The notes: generated by a model not told the origin, from the letters alone. A stretch of DNA of 64,000 nucleotides from Carboxylicivirga sp. M1479 (GCF_007097485.1 NZ_VKDE01000009.1:1-64000); one strand, 5' to 3'; counted from the stretch's first letter, positions 8,801-18,421 are shown. Translations and numbers: made by a program.

Positions 8801-10719
8801 ATGCTAGGGCAATGGCTGAGTATTTTTGGAAAGTATATTGCAGTGACGAGCTGCGCTCTGATCTAAACAACAATCTGAAAGGTGCTGGACTGATAATTAA
8901 GGTATTCCCAGACACACATCAGTTTGATTACCTGCTGGATACCTTGCTTAAGATGCTTCAGGAATTTCAAGTTGCCGAAAAACTATTCAATGAAGAGAGT
9001 ATTGAGGATGCAACCCATTTCCTTTTCCATCAGATGCTGGAGGCCGATGAGTTTATCATCTCCAAGGCAGCTATCAACCACCTGGATGGATTTGTGGCCT
9101 ACCTGAGAAAAAACAGGGCAACAAAAACTTACGAAGAGTCATTAAAACCTTTATTAAAAGATTATGCTAATGCCTATCGCTTAATTACAAAATGGGTGAA
9201 GGCCTATTTAGACATGGAAGGCAAATCAGCCGAACACCTGAATGAGGTAAGTATGACGCTTTTGCTTGATTCAAAATTACGTAAGAAGTTGATTGATCAA
9301 CCTGTATCTTCTGAGTTAACAGGACTTAAAGGCTCACACCAGTTGATTATTGAAAATAAATACAACTTCCATTTTAACGCCTTTATGGCTAAGATGAATG
9401 GTTTTACACGTTCCACTGTCCCAAAGTTTGAGAAGTATAATTTACTAAAAAAGCAACTGACAGATTCATTTACTGACGAATTGCGTTTGAATGAGTTTAA
9501 ACCGCGTGTACTGTCTTCATTTGTCAGAAACAGATTAATTGATAAGGTCTATTTCCCATTAATTGGTAATAACCTGGCCAAGCAAATTGGTGCAGAGGGT
9601 GCCGGCAAACGAACCGACCTCATGGGTATGCTACTATTAATTTCTCCTCCGGGTTATGGTAAAACAACCTTAATGGAATACCTGGCAAGTCGCCTTGGTA
9701 TCATCTTTATGAAGATTAACGGGCCTTCAATCGGACATACTATTACATCACTGGATCCTTCTGAAGCTGAAAATGCTGCAGCCAGAGAGGAACTTGAAAA
9801 GCTAAACCTGTCTTTTGAAATGGGCGACAATGTGATGATTTACCTGGATGATATTCAACACTGCAACCCTGAATTTTTGCAGAAATTCATTTCTCTTTGT
9901 GACGCCCAGAGGAAGGTGGAAGGTGTTTACAAAGGTAAAAGTAAAACCTACGACTTCAGAGGCAAAAAAGTATGTGTGGTGATGGCAGGTAACCCATATA
10001 CCGAGAGTGGTGATAAATTCAAAATTCCGGATATGTTAGCCAACCGTGCCGACATCTATAACATTGGTGACATTATCGGAGGATCTGCTGAAGAATTCAA
10101 GTTGAGCTATATTGAAAACTCCCTCACTTCCAATCCTGTATTGAACAAACTGGCTTCCAAAAGCCAGAAAGACTTATACACTCTTATTTCCATTGCCCAA
10201 ACAGGCAGTAAAGACGGACTGGAGTTCGAAGCGTCACATACACCAGAGGAAGTCAACGAATATGTAACAGTACTCAAAAAGCTATTGACCGCACGTGATG
10301 TTATTCTAAATGTAAACCTGGAATACATTTCTTCTGCTGCGCAAGCCGAAGAATACAGATCTGAGCCACCATTTAAACTACAGGGTTCTTACAGAGATAT
10401 GAATAAGATATCGGAAAAGATCCTGCCAATAATGAATGACCAGGAACTGGAAACATTGCTCTTATCTCACTATCGCAATGAAGCACAGACACTGACGAGC
10501 GGTGCCGAAGCGAACATTCTTAAGTTTAAAGAGATATACGGCGTAATAACAACCGAAGAGATAGAGCGCTGGACTGAACTGAAAGAAACCTTTGTTAGAA
10601 ATAACAAATTAAAAGGAATGGGTAGTGATAAGCAGGCCGCTAATGTATTGGTTCAGATGGAAGAAATTGCCAAAGGCGTATTCGGCATTAAAGATGAAAT
10701 AGGAAAAAACAAGAACTAA
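5821..10719 (+). CDS. Giant coiled-coil AAA ATPase (DUF3686 'DNA repair ATPase' type)
   Basis: This 1632-residue cytoplasmic protein has a long N-terminal beta-rich region (about 100-440) and a coiled-coil middle (about 490-840) rich in Glu and Lys. Its C-terminal AAA ATPase core has a Walker A SPPGYGKTT (about 1275-1283), a Walker B VMIYLDDIQH (about 1338-1347), and a sensor-like VVMAGNPYTESGD. This matches the family annotated as DNA repair ATPase with an N-terminal DUF3686 domain; that DNA-repair label is by annotation habit, not proof. In this cassette it may remodel PspA or flotillin assemblies, much as Vps4 does for ESCRT-III, which is an inference. The TerB-like gene follows after 18 bp. 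Confidence 0.82.
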   Translation: MSDNQNTTDKNIQLEEGTYEIIKNRLRQSGGELSQRLEQLNTSRKDVFGSIESTLVATDRIGTENNCTPADMVALGNILLFGYNVTMGLKTKTSLDDVFSVYDFNEHTFNQNNINIINDSQFINDFDNLYEYYKETQFKKFATIGPHLFMVFQTGKSNDDIKAFKWLIKSDELEYKGNRSSHEFVFPDQHEFKWEKVTREQYVYGEHPHVSIRDRVFVEAVGGDITFKIEDNTDSGLGIYAEEVEVKDQTLDDAEIHYAIIGNLIIIRILPYKENEFRYFVYNSKIQKVQRIDALEDSCVLLPDDQGLIFANGYYLQNGQFKLFDRDIEGLMYERKLASINGEDFLYTFYNQEIGAYVLLIYNLINQRVETPIICNGYSLFDNGELCYFKKPDEPSRHHIIQVWQTPFMTTENQATPTNNSRLYKIGNKDVVKAMAECNEVILLVNKDEAYTDVYGDLVKRCTDVIDSYYWLSEKDAFDIKTPLNEIKESAFSAITEYEKVRNIRKNTKEQIKEVSDKVKEIFNHITKQQIGHIDRYVELLAALRTARGEVISLKELRYVDMLFIDELENDVEEKTVRLSQDCVTFLLREEALYSYEEKVNNIREGVSKITKVSEADDLSDEIIKLAGQLEMLIDIVSSLKIEDATQTTQIINNISGVYSQFNLIKTDLKKQRKSLRAVEAKAEFNSQLMLVEQGMLNYIDLCDSPGKADEYLSKLMVQLEELEGKFSDFDEFMPSIAERREQVYNAFETKKLSLTEERNRKTTALQSSAERILKAIRSRISKFKETSEVNGYFASDLMIEKVRDVITQLKELDDNVKADDLESKLKSLKEETIRQIKDRTELFEGDANIIKFGNHKFSVNTQPLELSMVNKDGSMFYHLSGTNFFEEVKDTEFMATKDIWSQLLPSENKSVYRAEYMAYIIFNASKNKTDGHLSLPELAGLSDKKLVEHVQRIMSLRFSEGYSKGVHDFDTAIILKQLLNVYSNAGLLRYPADARAMAEYFWKVYCSDELRSDLNNNLKGAGLIIKVFPDTHQFDYLLDTLLKMLQEFQVAEKLFNEESIEDATHFLFHQMLEADEFIISKAAINHLDGFVAYLRKNRATKTYEESLKPLLKDYANAYRLITKWVKAYLDMEGKSAEHLNEVSMTLLLDSKLRKKLIDQPVSSELTGLKGSHQLIIENKYNFHFNAFMAKMNGFTRSTVPKFEKYNLLKKQLTDSFTDELRLNEFKPRVLSSFVRNRLIDKVYFPLIGNNLAKQIGAEGAGKRTDLMGMLLLISPPGYGKTTLMEYLASRLGIIFMKINGPSIGHTITSLDPSEAENAAAREELEKLNLSFEMGDNVMIYLDDIQHCNPEFLQKFISLCDAQRKVEGVYKGKSKTYDFRGKKVCVVMAGNPYTESGDKFKIPDMLANRADIYNIGDIIGGSAEEFKLSYIENSLTSNPVLNKLASKSQKDLYTLISIAQTGSKDGLEFEASHTPEEVNEYVTVLKKLLTARDVILNVNLEYISSAAQAEEYRSEPPFKLQGSYRDMNKISEKILPIMNDQELETLLLSHYRNEAQTLTSGAEANILKFKEIYGVITTEEIERWTELKETFVRNNKLKGMGSDKQAANVLVQMEEIAKGVFGIKDEIGKNKN

Positions 10720-10737
10720 CGATATTAAAAGATAGCA

Positions 10738-11151
10738 ATGGACTTTAGAAATTACTTTGACTCAGCTGAAGCACAACTGGCATTATTTATTAAAATGGCC
10801 AAAGCCGACGGTGAAATTATCCAAGCAGAAATGATGTTTTTAAAACTGCTGGCACACAAACTTAATATTAATAGCAGTGATTTTGATACTATACTGGATA
10901 ACTATGAAAAATATAGGTATTTGCCTCCTGCCAATGAAAAAGAGCGATTTATGACACTTTATATTCTTATCCAGATGATGAAAGTGGATTTGTCGATGAA
11001 GGCGGAAGAAATAGAGTTTTGCCTTGAAATCGGCAAGCGACTTCATATCGATGAAGATAAGATGAAAAACATCATTGAGCTATCAAAACAACAGGAGAAA
11101 AAAGTGGTTGGCTATGAGGAGATTAAAAAGGAATTAAAACCTATTCTTTAA
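10738..11151 (+). CDS. TerB-like helical protein, last gene of the stress cassette
   Basis: This all-helical protein of 137 residues has the TerB-type opening AEAQLALFIKMAKADGEIIQ, with the ADGEI acidic turn, and a second similar half (MKVDLSMKAEEIEFCLEIGK). TerB-family proteins bind metal ions and sit at the membrane face of Ter stress complexes. No terC, terD or terZ genes are nearby, so this is not a classic tellurite operon. It lies 18 bp after the giant ATPase and ends the rightward run at a perfect inverted repeat. Family call likely; the function in this setting is unknown. Confidence 0.75.
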   Translation: MDFRNYFDSAEAQLALFIKMAKADGEIIQAEMMFLKLLAHKLNINSSDFDTILDNYEKYRYLPPANEKERFMTLYILIQMMKVDLSMKAEEIEFCLEIGKRLHIDEDKMKNIIELSKQQEKKVVGYEEIKKELKPIL

Positions 11152-11205
11152 CTTTATCAATTTAATTGCATTAGACTGAAACTTAGAATATTAACTCGAA
11201 TCAGG

Positions 11206-11252
11206 AACTTCTATAGCATACCTCTGAATTGAAATAGTATGCTATAGAAGTT
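11206..11252. terminator. Perfect 16-bp inverted repeat between convergent genes
   Basis: AACTTCTATAGCATAC (11206-11221) pairs exactly with GTATGCTATAGAAGTT (11237-11252) around a 15-base loop. It lies between the stop codons of the TerB-like gene and the convergent TonB-like remnant, so it most simply serves as a two-way terminator. Confidence 0.7.
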
Positions 11253-11259
11253 ATTTTGA

Positions 11260-11877
11260 TCACGTAAGACTAAATCTAACTGGTATTGTATAGCTCACTT
11301 TCACCGGTTTGCCTCGCTGCTTGCCTGGCTTCCATTTCGGCATTGCTTTTATAATACGAGTAGCTTCAGCTTCTAATTCGGATGAGACTCCACGTACTAT
11401 TTTAATATCAGTTATACTTCCATCAACATCGATGGCAAAACTGATGTAAACAATTCCACTAACACCGTTCTCAACAGCTATAGGTGGATAAACAAGGATA
11501 TTGGCAATAAATTCAGTTAAGGCTTCAGCACCTCCCGGATATTCGGGCATTTCCTCAACAATTAAAAGCAGGCCATCTCCCTCTTCTTCCTCCTCAACTT
11601 CCATATATACAATCTCAAAGTCTCCCTCACTATCTTCGATATGTAATTCTTCACACAATTCAACATCACAATCTACAATTGATAGAATATCACTTGATGT
11701 TGGAGGAGGTGGTGGTGATTGAGGATTCCGATTTTGCGCTCTAATAGAGTTAATGATTGGATCAATCGCTACAAAAGGTGTAAATTCAGTCAGCAAATTA
11801 TATTTCAATCCAAGAGCTGTTATTTCCTCTTTGAGCTCTGCATCAAGTAATATCTTAAAAAATAAAACACGATTCAA
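11260..11877 (-). pseudogene. 5'-truncated VIT/VWA protein remnant with TonB C-terminal domain
   Basis: The open frame gives 205 residues, but the first 40 contain EITALGLKYNLLTEFTPFVA, the segment that closes VIT/von Willebrand-A proteins in this phylum. After it come a proline run (about 54-60), an acidic linker and a TonB C-terminal domain (about 105-205: YPPIAVENGVSGIVYISF and MPKWKPGKQRGKPVKVSYTI). There is no ATG before this core; the only in-frame start is TTG at 11877, the frame runs upstream without a signal peptide, and a stop lies near 11940. The simplest reading is that the VIT and VWA part was deleted, leaving a C-terminal stump. It could also be a functional short TonB-like protein, but without a membrane anchor that is unlikely. 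Confidence 0.6.
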
Positions 11878-12081
11878 AACATGGTTTAGTTTAAGAAGAA
11901 GTTGCCCGAAAAATCTTACTAGTAGGTATATTAGTGTTTAAGAGGTTTAAGGTTGGGTTATTGTTGAAAATATAGAACAAGTTAATGTAACCAAAAATTG
12001 AAATCAAGGAAGACTCGATTTCATCTAACGATAAAGGGAGAGATTAATTTTCAGAAATTGTTCGACCTATGTTGGACCCAT

Positions 12082-12116
12082 AAAAAACAAAAGCACCTAC
12101 ATCTCTGTAAGTGCTT
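12082..12116 (-). terminator. Terminator of the tRNA gene
   Basis: On the reverse strand AAGCAC and GTGCTT close a stem-loop (12091-12116) followed by TTGTTTTTT (12082-12090), directly downstream of the tRNA. Confidence 0.75.
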
Positions 12117-12126
12117 GATAATGAAG

Positions 12127-12200
12127 TGGGCCCACCTGGGCTTGAACCAGGGACCCCCTGATTATGAGTCAGGTGCTCTAACCAACTGAGCTATAGGCCC
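12127..12200 (-). tRNA. tRNA with CAU anticodon, probably tRNA-Ile2 (lysidine-modified)
   Basis: The reverse strand folds as a standard tRNA. The acceptor GGGCCTA pairs with TGGGCCC, with discriminator A. The D-arm is GCTCAGTTGGTTAGAGC, the anticodon arm CTGACTCATAATCAG has anticodon CAT, and the T-arm is CCTGGTTCAAGCCCAGG. The GACTCATAATC loop context resembles the minor isoleucine tRNA read as k2CAU rather than elongator or initiator Met. No CCA is encoded. No integrase or att-like duplication is seen next to it. Confidence 0.88.
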
Positions 12201-12375
12201 GGCTTTATAAGGTACATGACCTTTTCAGCGGATGCAAAAATAGTTAACAATTTGGTATTATCAAATAGATAATTCAATATTTTCAAGGTATTTCATCTTA
12301 TTATATGCAATCTTATCGTTGAAATATTCATTACACTTCTGTATTTTAGAGTGATACAAATTGAAACCAGTTCTT

Positions 12376-12663
12376 ATGAAAACCTCGAAATATTTTTTTC
12401 TATCCGTTCTTGTTGCCATGAGTCTTGTATTGAGTGCCTGTTTACCAGGAGGAGGTAATTACTCACCTGCTGATCCAGCTGGATTTTTTACAGGTATTTG
12501 GCACGGTTGGATTGCCCCTTTATCACTTATTTTAGGTTTGTTTAATAAAGATATAGGCGTATACGAATCATTTAACACAGGTTGGTGGTACGATTTTGGG
12601 TTTTATATTTCCATTATTGCAGGTTTCGGAGGCATAAGGTTGTTGAGAAAAAAGAGTGACTGA
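12376..12663 (+). CDS. Small membrane lipoprotein of unknown function
   Basis: Starting at the ATG at 12376 (an upstream TTG at 12361 is open but lacks support) this encodes 95 residues. It has a lipoprotein signal (LVLSAC, Cys about 22), a short glycine/proline stretch, a hydrophobic segment near WHGWIAPLSLILGLF and a second membrane helix near the end (GFYISIIAGFGGIRLL), followed by KK. I recognise this only as a widespread small Bacteroidota family with a conserved W-H-G-W and N-T-G-W-W-Y-D-F-G pattern; no function is known to me. Its neighbours do not suggest an operon. Confidence 0.7.
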   Translation: MKTSKYFFLSVLVAMSLVLSACLPGGGNYSPADPAGFFTGIWHGWIAPLSLILGLFNKDIGVYESFNTGWWYDFGFYISIIAGFGGIRLLRKKSD

Positions 12664-12761
12664 TCAAATATTCCTTCTCAATACACTATTTATGCCTTAT
12701 CTTATAACTAAAACAACTTGTTTTACGTATTTGTAAGTGCACCTTTAATATCATACTCTTT

Positions 12762-15700
12762 ATGCGCATCATATTCACCATATCGTTATTGGTTGGATGG
12801 AGTGTTTTATCACTGCATGCGCAATATTTTGGTCAGAATAAGCCGTCTTACGAAGAGTTCGATTTTGAGCTTTATAAAACCCCAAACTTTGAGCTTTATC
12901 ATTACTTTAGTAATCAGGAACTAGTTGAGTCATTAGGTAGGCAGTCTGAGAAGTGGTACTACTACCATCAACAAATTTTGCTCGATACCTTTAAATTAAA
13001 AAGTCCTATCATATTTTATTCAAATCATGCTGATTTTCAGCAAACAACCGCTGTAAGTAGCCGTATTGATGTGGGTACAGGTGGAGTTACTGAGGGCATG
13101 AAAAGGCGTGTAGTGATGCCAGTGACTTTTACCAAACAACAAACCGACCACGTATTGGGTCATGAGTTGGTCCATGCTTTTCAATACCATATGCTAGCTA
13201 ATGATGAAGAGATAAACCTCATGGCCATTAACAATGTACCCTTATGGATGATTGAGGGAATGGCTGAGTATTTGTCGCTGGGCAGTATTAATAGTCACAC
13301 CGCATTGTGGATGCGAGATGCCTTAATCAATAATAACTTCCCTAGTTTGGAAGATATGACCCGAAGCTATCGCTATTCTCCCTATCGCTACGGACACGCT
13401 TTTTGGGCTTATATAGCACATCAATATGGCGAGCAATATATCTCTCGACTTTTTAGAGCTACAGTACATAATGGTTATGAACAAGCCATCAGCGATGTCT
13501 TAATGATTTCAAATGACTCTCTTTCTATCGAATGGGAAACGACTTTAAGAGAGCACCTCTTGGATGAAGCAATTGATTCCACATTTTCTATCATTGGAAA
13601 CCGCCTTATCTCAAAGAAAAATAGTGGGCGCTATAACCTTAATCCTTCATTAAGTCCTGATGGAAATTACTTAGTCTACCTATCTGAGCGCGATCTGTAT
13701 GATATCGACCTGTTCCTGGCAAAGGGTTCTACCGGTGAGGTTATTTCACGTTTGTACACAGCTACCAGCCACGACGAGATTGATGCTTTAAATTATTTGG
13801 AAACCGCCGGCACCTGGTCTCCCGATAGCCGATTTTTTGCCTTTATCGCCTTTAAGCAAGGGCAATCGACCTGTCAGATTTTTGATGTGGAGAAGAAACA
13901 GCTTGATCGAGAGATTATCATAGAGAATTATGACGAAATATCGTGGCCGGATTGGAACCCCGCATCTAACCACATTGCATTTGCTGCTTTAAACAATGGG
14001 GTATCCGATATTATCGTATATGACTTAGATACTGATTCTGTTACTAATTTAACCCACAATAATTACTCGTGCATACAACCAAGCTGGACGCACGATGGTG
14101 AATATTTGTATTATGTGAGCGACAAATCGTTAAGTGAACAACTTTATTCCAGAAATAGCCTGAATATCGCACGTATTTCAGCTGATGGTGAACAGCATGA
14201 GTTGTATAACACCTTCGACGGTGCTAAAAACCTTAATCCAACCAGCACGCAAAATAATGATGAGGTTTTATTTCTATCCAATTGGGATGGTAGGCGTAAT
14301 TTATATTTGTATAATACTGAAACTAAATCCTTAAACCAGGTAACCAATTATCCTACTGGAATAACTGGAATGACTGATTATGCGCCGGCCTTAACCATAT
14401 CTGGAGACACCTTGCTGTATACCATGCTATGGAATGGAGAGTATTCCATTTATCAAACATCGCTACAGCACTTGGGCGATAAATTACAAGCCGTTAATAA
14501 TCGTGAAGTAAACTTTAGTGATTCGCGCCTGATGCCCTATTCATCTATTCCTTCACAAGTAGAAACTAACTTATACTTTAATCGTCAACCATATGCTTTA
14601 CAGGCCGATAGTTTTTTTACCGATAAAATACAAAATCGCTTTAAGCTTGATTTTATTGGTAATGCGTCGGCCGGTGTTATGACTGGGCGTTTTGGAACAG
14701 GAATGGCCGGTAGTATTGAAGCCATGTTTAGTGATATATTGGGCAAGAACATGCTCTATACAGCCTTGAGTATTAATGGAGAGATTTATGATTTTGGTGG
14801 TCAGATAGCCTACATCAACCAGCGAAAAAGAGTGAAAGTGGGTGTTGGACTATCTCATATTCCTTACCGTACTGGTACCTATCAATATCAAACAGACTCT
14901 TTGGGTGATGGTAGCACATCGCGTTCGCTTAATTACTTGTTTCGGCGGACTTTTGAAGATAAATTATCGGTATTTACTTTTATTCCTATCAATAAAACGC
15001 GCCGTTTTGAATTGGGAGCTTCCTATGCTTTTTATAATTATAGGATTGAGAAACTAAAGAATATTAACTCATTCTCTCAGGTATATTCTGCAGAGAAAGA
15101 ACGGATGCCTGCGCCTGATGGATTTGGAACGGGTATCTTTGATGCCGCCTTTGTTATTGATAACGCAAAAATGGGCTTGGCATCGCCGGTAGAGGGAAAG
15201 AGACTGCGCATTCAAATGGAGCATTATCTTCATAAATTACAAATGCAGACCTTATTGATTGATTTTAGGCGCTATGTTTTTATTAAACCATATAGTTTAG
15301 CATTTCGTTTGTACCACTACGGACGTTATGGAAAAGATTCAGATACAGAACGCATGACCGAATTATTCCTTGGTTCGCCATGGTTTGTACGTGGTTACGA
15401 TATGGGTAATTTTTATGGTGACGAATCAACAAATGGTAATACCATCAGTATGAATCAGATGATTGGTACGCGCCTTTTGGTTTCTAACCTTGAATGGCGC
15501 ATGCCCTTTACCGGACCCAAAGAAATTGCCATGCTTAGTTCTGGTTTTCTGTTTAGTGAACTAGCCATGTTTATTGATGCAGGGGTTAGCTGGAATAAAA
15601 ATTCGTACCCGGTTGCCCGCCTCACAACCAACAGTAATCAACAGCGAATTCCTGTTTTTAGTGGTGGTTTAGCCTATCGTGTTAACTTATTTGGCGCGCT

Positions 15701-15788
15701 TATATTAGAGCCTTATTATGCATTTCCTTTCCATCAGAATAGGATTAAAACGGGTGAGTTTGGCATTAATATCTTTGCCGGATGGTGA
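12762..15788 (+). CDS. Outer-membrane gluzincin-like protease with TolB propeller and beta-barrel
   Basis: This 1008-residue exported protein has a signal peptide (about 1-20, LSLHAQ) and then a metalloprotease-like domain with HELVH (134-138) and a downstream EGMAEY (165-170), the gluzincin arrangement of peptidase MA-type enzymes. PD40/TolB-like beta-propeller blades follow (about 280-590: LSPDGNYLVYLSERD, WSPDSRFFAFIA, WNPASNHIAFAA, WTHDGEYLYYVSD). The final 380 residues look like a BamA/TamA-type outer-membrane barrel (WFVRGYD, FSGGLAYRV, ending in FGINIFAGW). The fusion suggests a protease held at the outer membrane by its own barrel. Catalytic residues appear intact; the substrate is unknown. 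Confidence 0.78.
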   Translation: MRIIFTISLLVGWSVLSLHAQYFGQNKPSYEEFDFELYKTPNFELYHYFSNQELVESLGRQSEKWYYYHQQILLDTFKLKSPIIFYSNHADFQQTTAVSSRIDVGTGGVTEGMKRRVVMPVTFTKQQTDHVLGHELVHAFQYHMLANDEEINLMAINNVPLWMIEGMAEYLSLGSINSHTALWMRDALINNNFPSLEDMTRSYRYSPYRYGHAFWAYIAHQYGEQYISRLFRATVHNGYEQAISDVLMISNDSLSIEWETTLREHLLDEAIDSTFSIIGNRLISKKNSGRYNLNPSLSPDGNYLVYLSERDLYDIDLFLAKGSTGEVISRLYTATSHDEIDALNYLETAGTWSPDSRFFAFIAFKQGQSTCQIFDVEKKQLDREIIIENYDEISWPDWNPASNHIAFAALNNGVSDIIVYDLDTDSVTNLTHNNYSCIQPSWTHDGEYLYYVSDKSLSEQLYSRNSLNIARISADGEQHELYNTFDGAKNLNPTSTQNNDEVLFLSNWDGRRNLYLYNTETKSLNQVTNYPTGITGMTDYAPALTISGDTLLYTMLWNGEYSIYQTSLQHLGDKLQAVNNREVNFSDSRLMPYSSIPSQVETNLYFNRQPYALQADSFFTDKIQNRFKLDFIGNASAGVMTGRFGTGMAGSIEAMFSDILGKNMLYTALSINGEIYDFGGQIAYINQRKRVKVGVGLSHIPYRTGTYQYQTDSLGDGSTSRSLNYLFRRTFEDKLSVFTFIPINKTRRFELGASYAFYNYRIEKLKNINSFSQVYSAEKERMPAPDGFGTGIFDAAFVIDNAKMGLASPVEGKRLRIQMEHYLHKLQMQTLLIDFRRYVFIKPYSLAFRLYHYGRYGKDSDTERMTELFLGSPWFVRGYDMGNFYGDESTNGNTISMNQMIGTRLLVSNLEWRMPFTGPKEIAMLSSGFLFSELAMFIDAGVSWNKNSYPVARLTTNSNQQRIPVFSGGLAYRVNLFGALILEPYYAFPFHQNRIKTGEFGINIFAGW

Positions 15789-16059
15789 TTTTAATCACGA
15801 ATATTTTTCTCCGAATAGCGCAATACACACCTTAAAATCATTATCTTGTCATTGTAGGGACAGATAATTTTGGCGTGAGGAAAAGATGAATTATACAATT
15901 CTTAAAACACAAACGCATGAGGTGTCTAAGCCGGAATCTACCGACTTTTTATCAGCACAATTTAAAACTGAACAAGCCTGTTGTTCTTTTTTTGTGGCAA
16001 AGAATTGATGTATTTCACTCACACTTGATTGGTCAATTACTAACTAAAATAAAATTTCT

Positions 16060-18330
16060 ATGAATTCAATTTTTTGGTTTATACCATTTGCCTCTGTATT
16101 GGCTTTGGTTTTTGCGTGGATATTTTTTAAATCCATGATGAAAGAGTCCGAGGGGACCGATAAGATGAAAGAGATTGCACAACATGTACGCGATGGTGCA
16201 ATGGCCTACCTTAGTCGGCAGTACAAAGTGGTTGGGATAGTGTTTGCTGTTTTATTCGTGATATTAACCTTATTGGCTGTTATTGGTGTTCAGAATCCAT
16301 TTGTGCCTATCGCCTTTTTAACTGGAGGTTTCTTTTCTGGTTTATGTGGTTTTTTGGGTATGAAAACAGCCACTTTTGCCTCAGCAAGAACTGCGCATGG
16401 CGCCTCAAAATCGCTTAACCAAGGCCTGAAAGTTGCATTTCGTAGTGGTGCAGTAATGGGTATGGTTGTGGTAGGTTTTGGTCTTTTGGATATTGCCCTC
16501 TGGTATTGGGGACTTAATTATATTTACGATTCAAATATTTTCGGTATGGGTCTTTCTGTTGCTACTGAAGCCGGTATTTTGGCCGATGGTGCAATGTGGG
16601 ATGCCGGTGTTATCGTTAGCGATGCTTTCCAATCCATTAAAATGACACATATTACTACTACCATGTTAACCTTTGGTATGGGTGCTTCTACTCAGGCCTT
16701 ATTTGCACGTGTAGGTGGAGGAATTTATACGAAAGCTGCCGATGTGGGCGCCGACCTTGTGGGTAAAGTTGAAGCTGGTATACCTGAAGATGATCCGCGT
16801 AACCCTGCGACTATTGCCGATAATGTGGGTGATAATGTGGGTGATGTAGCTGGTATGGGTGCTGATTTATATGAATCATATGCTGGCTCTATTTTAGCCA
16901 CTGCTGCTCTTGGTGCCGCTATTGCTGTTGGTCCCGATGGTAAATTTGATGAGATGAAAATGCTAGCTCCAATGATGGTGGCTGCCATTGGTATTATATT
17001 CTCCATCATTGGTGTTTATATGGTGCGTACAAAAGATTCAGCAACCGCTAAAAGCTTGCTAAATTCATTGTTAGTAGGTACAGGCGGTAGTTCGGTACTA
17101 ATTCTGGCTGCAATGGGCGTAATGGCCTATGGAGGATGGATTGAGTGGGGTATTTTTGGATCTGTAGTAGCTGGTTTGCTAGCTGGTATAATTATAGGTC
17201 AGGGTACTGAGTATTATACATCAGATGGCTATAAACCAACACAAGGGATTGCTCAACAGGCAATGCAAGGGCCAGCAACAACTATTATCGATGGAATTGC
17301 TGTTGGTATGTATTCAACCTGGATACCTGTTGTAACTATTGTGGCAGGTATTATTGCGGCCTTCGGTTTTGCAGGTGGTTTTGGCGATTTTGCACACGGT
17401 GTATATGGTATTGGCTTTGCCGCTGTAGGTATGCTATCAACCTTAGGGATTACTTTGGCTACTGATGCTTTTGGGCCAATTGCAGATAATGCAGGTGGTA
17501 ATGCCGAAATGGCTAATTTACCAGAAGAGGTTCGCGAACGTACTGACGCCTTAGATATGTTAGGAAATACAACTGCTGCTACTGGTAAAGGTTTCGCTAT
17601 TGGTTCAGCGGCTTTAACGGCCATGGCTTTAATGGTGGCGTATATGGAGGAAGTACGTATCTGGTTAAAGAAAGTACCTGAGTTAGGAACTAAATTTATA
17701 GAAGTTACCGGAGCTGAGAGTTTGTCCGCAGCTACAATGGATCACTTTATCGAATATTATAATCTAAATGTATTTAATCCAATGTTATTGGCCGGATTGT
17801 TTCTTGGTGCTATGATGGCTTTTGTTTTTTGTGCCATGACCATGAAAGCTGTTGGACGAGCAGCAGGTGCTATGGTTGATGAGGTGCGTCGTCAATTCCG
17901 TGAAATACCTGGTATCCTTGAGGGAACTGGAACACCTGAATATGCCAAATGTGTTGCTATCTCAACCAAAGGGGCACAGCGTGAAATGTTAGTTCCTTCT
18001 ATTTTAGCCATTACGGTGCCTATTGCTGTTGGTTTATTATTGGGTGTAGCTGGTGTAATTGGCTTGTTAATGGGAGGTTTAGTAACAGGTTTTACCTTAG
18101 CGGTAATGTTGAATAACTCTGGTGGAGCCTGGGATAACGCTAAAAAATACATCGAAAAAGGTCACCATGGTGGTAAAGGTAGTGATGCACACCATGCAGG
18201 TGTAGTTGGAGATACTGTTGGTGATCCATTTAAAGATACTTCTGGTCCATCATTAAATATACTTATTAAGCTAATGACCATGGTTTCGGTTGTTATGTCT
18301 GGACTAACCGTAATATATTCACTATTTTAG
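16060..18330 (+). CDS. hppA: Membrane-bound ion-pumping pyrophosphatase
   Basis: This 756-residue polytopic membrane protein uses the energy of pyrophosphate hydrolysis to pump Na+ and/or H+ out of the cytoplasm. Family motifs are clear: the substrate loop [29 protein letters not shown], and the C-terminal [13 protein letters not shown]. At about residue 501 the sequence reads [10 protein letters not shown]. Alanine at this site marks the K+-dependent class, most of which pump Na+ (established for the family; the ion here is inferred). It is a single-gene unit with its own terminator. The length is normal, with an intact C-terminal domain. Confidence 0.96.
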   Translation: MNSIFWFIPFASVLALVFAWIFFKSMMKESEGTDKMKEIAQHVRDGAMAYLSRQYKVVGIVFAVLFVILTLLAVIGVQNPFVPIAFLTGGFFSGLCGFLGMKTATFASARTAHGASKSLNQGLKVAFRSGAVMGMVVVGFGLLDIALWYWGLNYIYDSNIFGMGLSVATEAGILADGAMWDAGVIVSDAFQSIKMTHITTTMLTFGMGASTQALFARVGGGIYTKAADVGADLVGKVEAGIPEDDPRNPATIADNVGDNVGDVAGMGADLYESYAGSILATAALGAAIAVGPDGKFDEMKMLAPMMVAAIGIIFSIIGVYMVRTKDSATAKSLLNSLLVGTGGSSVLILAAMGVMAYGGWIEWGIFGSVVAGLLAGIIIGQGTEYYTSDGYKPTQGIAQQAMQGPATTIIDGIAVGMYSTWIPVVTIVAGIIAAFGFAGGFGDFAHGVYGIGFAAVGMLSTLGITLATDAFGPIADNAGGNAEMANLPEEVRERTDALDMLGNTTAATGKGFAIGSAALTAMALMVAYMEEVRIWLKKVPELGTKFIEVTGAESLSAATMDHFIEYYNLNVFNPMLLAGLFLGAMMAFVFCAMTMKAVGRAAGAMVDEVRRQFREIPGILEGTGTPEYAKCVAISTKGAQREMLVPSILAITVPIAVGLLLGVAGVIGLLMGGLVTGFTLAVMLNNSGGAWDNAKKYIEKGHHGGKGSDAHHAGVVGDTVGDPFKDTSGPSLNILIKLMTMVSVVMSGLTVIYSLF

Positions 18331-18390
18331 AATTGTCCACTTCTACATGTTAAAGCGGATGATTATGCATTCGCACCATCAATTAATTAT

Positions 18391-18421
18391 ATACCGCCCT
18401 TATATACGGGGCGGTTTTTTT
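18391..18421 (+). terminator. hppA terminator
   Basis: CCGCCC (18394-18399) pairs with GGGGCGG (18408-18414) and is followed by seven T. Confidence 0.85.

Noticed and set aside
10738-11151. Classic tellurite-resistance operon
   Set aside because: No terC, terD, terE or terZ is present; only a TerB-like fold.
11206-11252. Terminal inverted repeat or recombination site
   Set aside because: A perfect hairpin between two convergent stop codons is explained by a two-way terminator; no second copy was seen.
12127-12200. tRNA as an integration site of a genomic island
   Set aside because: No integrase and no duplicated tRNA end were seen on either side.
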